From Prorocentrum cordatum (taxonomy: Eukaryota; Sar; Dinophyceae; Prorocentrales; Prorocentraceae), in assembly GCA_963575745.1 (NCBI GenBank), contig CAUYUJ010021170.1, positions 1,036,801-1,100,800 of the forward strand: DNA of 64,000 nt, given 5' to 3'. How positions within the stretch are numbered: the stretch's first letter is position 1; each line of letters opens with the position of its first letter. Positions 59,646 through 64,000 of the stretch are shown here, piece after piece. A program made the position numbers and the translations under genes. The notes beneath the pieces were generated by a model that saw only the letters and a list, made by a program, of their open reading frames with translations, was not told where the DNA came from and did no database searches.

Positions 59646-61318
59646 GCTCAGAGGCTGCAAGAGTTTACGGTCGGCTACTTTTGCTTAGCGCGTCGCTGCG
59701 GCGGCCCCGGAAAAAAACAAGCGGACGGCGTGTCGCTCCGCTCCGCGGGGTGGGGCTGGGAAAGGCTCAGGACGTTGATGCTTGGGGGCTGGGATGCAGA
59801 TAGCGTGCCGCGCCAAAGCGTGGTGGAACGGACCTGCTGAGGCGACACGCTACCCAAAATGCCCCGACCGTACGTTTAGGCCTCTTCTTCTTCTTCAGAA
59901 GCAGGTGCCGCGGTCCTGGGATCACTCCGGTCGATCGCCGAGTCCACCTGCGGGGAGCCGGGCGCAGCAGGTGCGGACACGCACCGGTGGTGCGGCCCGC
60001 TGCCATCGCGCCCCGGTGTGGGCAGCCCACCGGCACCAGCTCTTGGCAACTGGCGTGCCCAAATGCGGCAAGGGCGACGTCATCGGAGCACTGGCGACGT
60101 CGCGTTGAACAAATCGGGCCCCATAACGAGCCGCATCACCGATGCATCGCTGTTGCCGCGCAATCCACCGACCCCATCTGCTCGGACACGATTTGGAAGG
60201 CCTGGAACTCATGGGTCCAACCGCGGCGCGGTGAGGGCATTGGAAGCCAGTGGAGTTCCAATCGTGGATTGACCATTGACATCGCCGGCGCCCTGATCAG
60301 ATGAAGAATCATCGAGGGTCTGAAGCCTCCTGGACACATTCCTGAACGAACGCCCCAACCGCATGATCACCAAGAACACCTGTGGCCAGAGGCACATTGA
60401 AGAAGTGCTACGGTATGTTTGCACAGTAGAGATATGCTCGCAGCAGAGGGTCACTCGGACAACCCAGCTCCCCTGTCTGGCACTGCACGCAATCGTCAAT
60501 ACGCAGGCGAGCGGCACCAATCTTGAAACAAGGGTTCTTGCCCTTGGGAAGTATGAGCGCAGACTCCGACGTGCTGTGCAACCGTCCCCAGCACGTGCTT
60601 CGCGGCTCACCTGAAGCCAAATAAACGCCTCATCACGTGCAAGCTTCATCGCTGCACCGTGAGAGCCCGCTCGTGCGCTGCTGGTGCACCGAACCAACTT
60701 GGGCTGTGCATCATCACAGTGCGAGGCGACACAGCGGCAGGCATGGCGACCCCGATCCCCGACTCCGTGGGGCTATAGGCTGCAGAGCAGCATGTGGCTT
60801 CCAACCAGGGGATCTAGACAGTGGTGGGGCGTCCAGCCTCGACGTGGGTGCATCCAAGCCTTCGACGCCCCAGGGGTGTGCCCGCGAGAGGAGAGGCGCC
60901 CGGGGCCTCCTGGCGAGAGACCGCCTGCGATCATGCGAGGCACCGTCACGGTGAGAAGCGATGCGGTCCACCACTGCTGCGAAGCGTGTCGCGGTGGCGG
61001 TTGGCCTTGACGTGAGGCCCCTCCTTCTGCCGTCCTCCCTCTGTCAATTAAAGCTGTGCGCGGCCCGCTTAGCTTCGACCGGAAGAGGCTCGCCCTCGAC
61101 CCGCGGATCAAAAAAGCCGCGGTGGCGGCCCCGGCGACATGCGATGCCACGCAGGCGGGTAGCACGTCGCTCCGCTCCGCGGGACGGGGGGCTGGCAAAA
61201 AAAACACCCGAGGTGCTGACGCCTGGGGGCCGGACCGCGGAGCGCGCGTCGCGCCGAAGCGCGGTGGGCCAGAACCCGCGGCGCGTCACGCGAGGCCCAA
61301 GCTTTAAGTCGGGCCTGT
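59646..61318. repeat. unassigned DNA with a ~115-bp repeat pair (59,720-59,835 and 61,165-61,285)
   Basis: The pair shares CGTCGCTCCGCTCCGCGGG, then CTGG.AAA, then GCTTGGGGGC or GCCTGGGGGC, then CGC.AAGCG.GGTGG, in the same orientation. 60,100-60,215 is the partner of 52,060. A minus-strand frame at 60,209-60,697 has no recognised motif. Confidence 0.5.
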
Positions 61319-61476
61319 CCCCCTGCAGGGGTATTTGCGACGAAAAATAGAAAATACCAAAAATAATCAAAAAATAATCCAAAAATAGTCTGGGGACTAT
61401 TTTGTGAGTATGTTTGACCTTTGTGGGGCATTTGTGACTATTGTCTATTTTTCGTCGAAAATCCCCCTGTAGGGGG
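61319..61476. mobile_element. MITE-like element, 158 bp, ~33-bp terminal inverted repeats
   Basis: The left end is CCCCCTGCAGGGGTATTTGC then GACGAAAAATAGA. The right end, reverse-complemented, is CCCCCTACAGGGGGATTTTC then GACGAAAAATAGA. The interior is AT-rich (CCAAAAATAATCAAAAAATA), unlike its GC-rich surroundings. Each end is itself a small palindrome (CCCCTGCAGGGG, CCCCCTGTAGGGGG). No clear target duplication is seen. Confidence 0.7.
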
Positions 61477-61902
61477 ATACGCCCAACATAACCCAAGCTC
61501 TTGACCGTGTGTGGCCCCGGCGGCGCCGTGGCACTCTGCTCCGCGGCTAACGCTCGGGCCCGCGGGTCAAGGATCGGCCAGACACCGCCAGCGGGGACTT
61601 CTGCAGGAGCCTGCCAGAGGGCCGCCCGCCCCCCGAGCAAGTGGGCGCAGGGCCTGCACAGATCCACCGCTCGACGAGATGTGATTTCTTGTTCCTTCCT
61701 CGCAGTGGACGCCTCGTTGCGCTGTCCTCCTCTTCCGACTCCTCCTCGTCAGCCTCCTGCCGCTTCCTTCTCCTCCCTCTTCTCCTCCTCCTCCTCCCGA
61801 ATAATGAAGAACAGCAGGGTGCCATTGCCCTGGCTGCTCGGAAAGCAGGCGCGGAGCGCATGCGAAGCCGAGTTACGCCCCCAGGCCAGAACGGCCGGGG
61901 CG
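61477..61902. other. no supported gene
   Basis: GC-rich DNA followed by TCC-rich sequence at 61,735-61,800. Confidence 0.45.
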
Positions 61903-62245
<343 letters not shown>

Positions 62246-63332
62246 CGTCGACGTCGTCGTCACCACCATCATCCCAAATTCCAGCCACTTCTCCTCCTCC
62301 TCCTCCTCTTCCTCTTCATCCTCATGGGTCTGGCCTCCCAGCGTCACATTATTTTATCCAATGCCTTCGACCACAAAGTCGACCTCGCTCAACGGCCTCA
62401 TTGTAAGCAAATTCGCTCCCTCACATTACATCGTCATCCCCCGTACCCCTGCTCCTCCGCGCCTTCCACATCCACTTCCTACCCACACCTCTCTAAAGTA
62501 TCCGCGTCAGGGTCCTCGATGCTCATTCCTCTTCCCGCCCCATCCCCCCCCCACACACACTGCTCCATTGCAATATTCTCACCCTCGCCCTCATTGCCCC
62601 TGTCCTCCTTCTCCACCTCCGCATCCTCCTCCTCCTCCTCCTCCTCCTCCTCCTCCTCATGATCTACCTCCGTTTGCCCGTTCCCCCCTCCTCCCAAGTT
62701 CTCCCCTCCCCCCTCTCCGTCCTCCCCCACCCCTCGTTCCCTTCATCCCGCCAAGTATCGTCCTCCCCATGCACCCTCCTCCTGCTCATGCCTCTGCCTC
62801 GTAGGTTCTCTCCGCCCCATCCTCGCATTCTCCCGATTCTCCATTCCGCTTACCTGCATACGATATCCTCCTTCCCCGTCTTCTCCCCATCCTGCATAAC
62901 CCACTCCTTCTCCCCCGCACTATGCCATCCTTTCTCATCCTCGTCGTCAGTCTCTGCGCGACCGTCACCACCACAAACACCATCACAATCAACATCGTCA
63001 GCAGCAACATCAAGAAGATCAGACTTAAATCAATGATCAGCAATCCCGTCCGCATGACAACGACCATCATCAACGACAGCATCATCATTAGCCACATCGT
63101 AATCCGAATCACCGTCAGATTCAACATCACAACCCAATCAGAATCGCCATCAACATGACCGCCGATATCGTCTTCGTAATCCGGACAACCACCATCGTCA
63201 TCACCATGAGAATCAGCAGCCCCGTCCTCAGCATAATTACCAAGATCATGATCATGGTCAGTATTATGCAGATCGTCAGCAGCATCACCATCATAAGCAT
63301 AGAATCACCATCACCATCACCATCACCATCAC

Positions 63333-63385
<53 letters not shown>

Positions 63386-64000
63386 ACAGCATCACTATCA
63401 TCATCAGCATCCTCATCATTAGCGCTGTGTTCGTTGACATGGCTAGCGTAGTTACGCCATGAGGATCGGCATCGGTTTCTCATCAGTATCACCATCATCA
63501 TCATCAGCGATATAATCAACATCCTCAGCATAACCAGCGCCGTCGCCATCCTGTCATCATAGCCAGTATTACCAAAACGCCCGAAGCAGCATCACCATTA
63601 CTGTTGTTACACGTAGCGTGGTCATCCTCACCACCATCGCCATGGTCAGTGCCACTATCCATCACAATGACCATCACCATCATCAGCAGTAGCAACATGG
63701 TCCCCCTGCTCCTCCTCGTCATCCTTCTCGTCATCATCATCCATTCCTCAATCCTCATCCTCCTCCGTCTCCCCGTCCTAGTCGCCTCTTTCATCCCCCA
63801 TCCTTCACGCGATCGTCCTCCCTCTCCTCCTCCTCCTCCGCCACCTCCTCCTGCTGCTCCTGCACCTGCCCCCTTCGCAGGGGCATGGTACTGTAACCTG
63901 GTGCCAGCGCCACCTATTGCAAAGGGTGCACTGTCATGGAGCTCGACTCAGGGCGCTGAGGACAAGAAGGCGGCCGTCCTTTGCCATGGTGGAGGGTCCA
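62246..64000. repeat. pyrimidine-rich DNA with TCC and TCA arrays, no gene
   Basis: TCC arrays near 62,290-62,320 and 62,620-62,660, TCA arrays near 63,300-63,395, and dispersed ATCATC/ACCATC words elsewhere. Frames are low-complexity. I see no gene up to the window end. Confidence 0.7.

Overview
The window looks like nuclear DNA of a dinoflagellate. The evidence is the dinoflagellate-type Ty1/copia polymerase, a host gene with one GA-AG intron and introner-like introns, high GC content, very low gene density and a large load of triplet microsatellites and minisatellites. The genus cannot be fixed from sequence alone. No tRNA, rRNA, spliced-leader gene or CRISPR array was recognised.

Layout. 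1-13.3 kb is repeat-rich DNA with one weak coding fragment at 592-1089 (minus). 13,331-38,587 (minus) is one structurally complete but decayed giant LTR retrotransposon of about 25.2 kb. It has two LTRs of about 319 bp (about 94% identical), a TGAAG target duplication, and candidate primer-binding and polypurine sites. Its coding order is Gag-like (coiled coils, CCCH zinc fingers), aspartic protease, integrase, reverse transcriptase, RNase H, then a C5-methyltransferase-like domain. About 4 kb of unrecognised frames follow, ending in an HGT-motif ADP-ribosyltransferase-like domain. An AT-rich tandem-repeat spacer (20.05-21.53 kb) comes next, then a second coding block of about 6 kb that includes a 575-codon open frame with a KptA/Tpt1 RNA 2'-phosphotransferase-like motif. 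Many frameshifts and several stops break the polyprotein. Two related repeats of nearly 1 kb, in the same orientation, lie on either side of the element (11.9-12.8 kb and 39.2-40.2 kb).

40.2-47.9 kb is repeats. 47,891-50,473 (minus) holds the only convincing host gene: PPWD1, a WD40 protein with a C-terminal cyclophilin-type peptidyl-prolyl isomerase domain, in four exons. Intron 1 is bounded by a 9-bp direct repeat and has terminal inverted repeats (an introner). Intron 2 has GA-AG ends and is a hairpin related to short elements elsewhere in the window. 50.5-64 kb is microsatellites, minisatellites, dispersed repeats and a 158-bp MITE-like element.

The least expected signals are (1) the accessory domains carried by the giant element, (2) at least 38 very short hairpins with 3-nt TNN loops and covarying stems scattered only through its coding region, and (3) the introner structure of the host gene.
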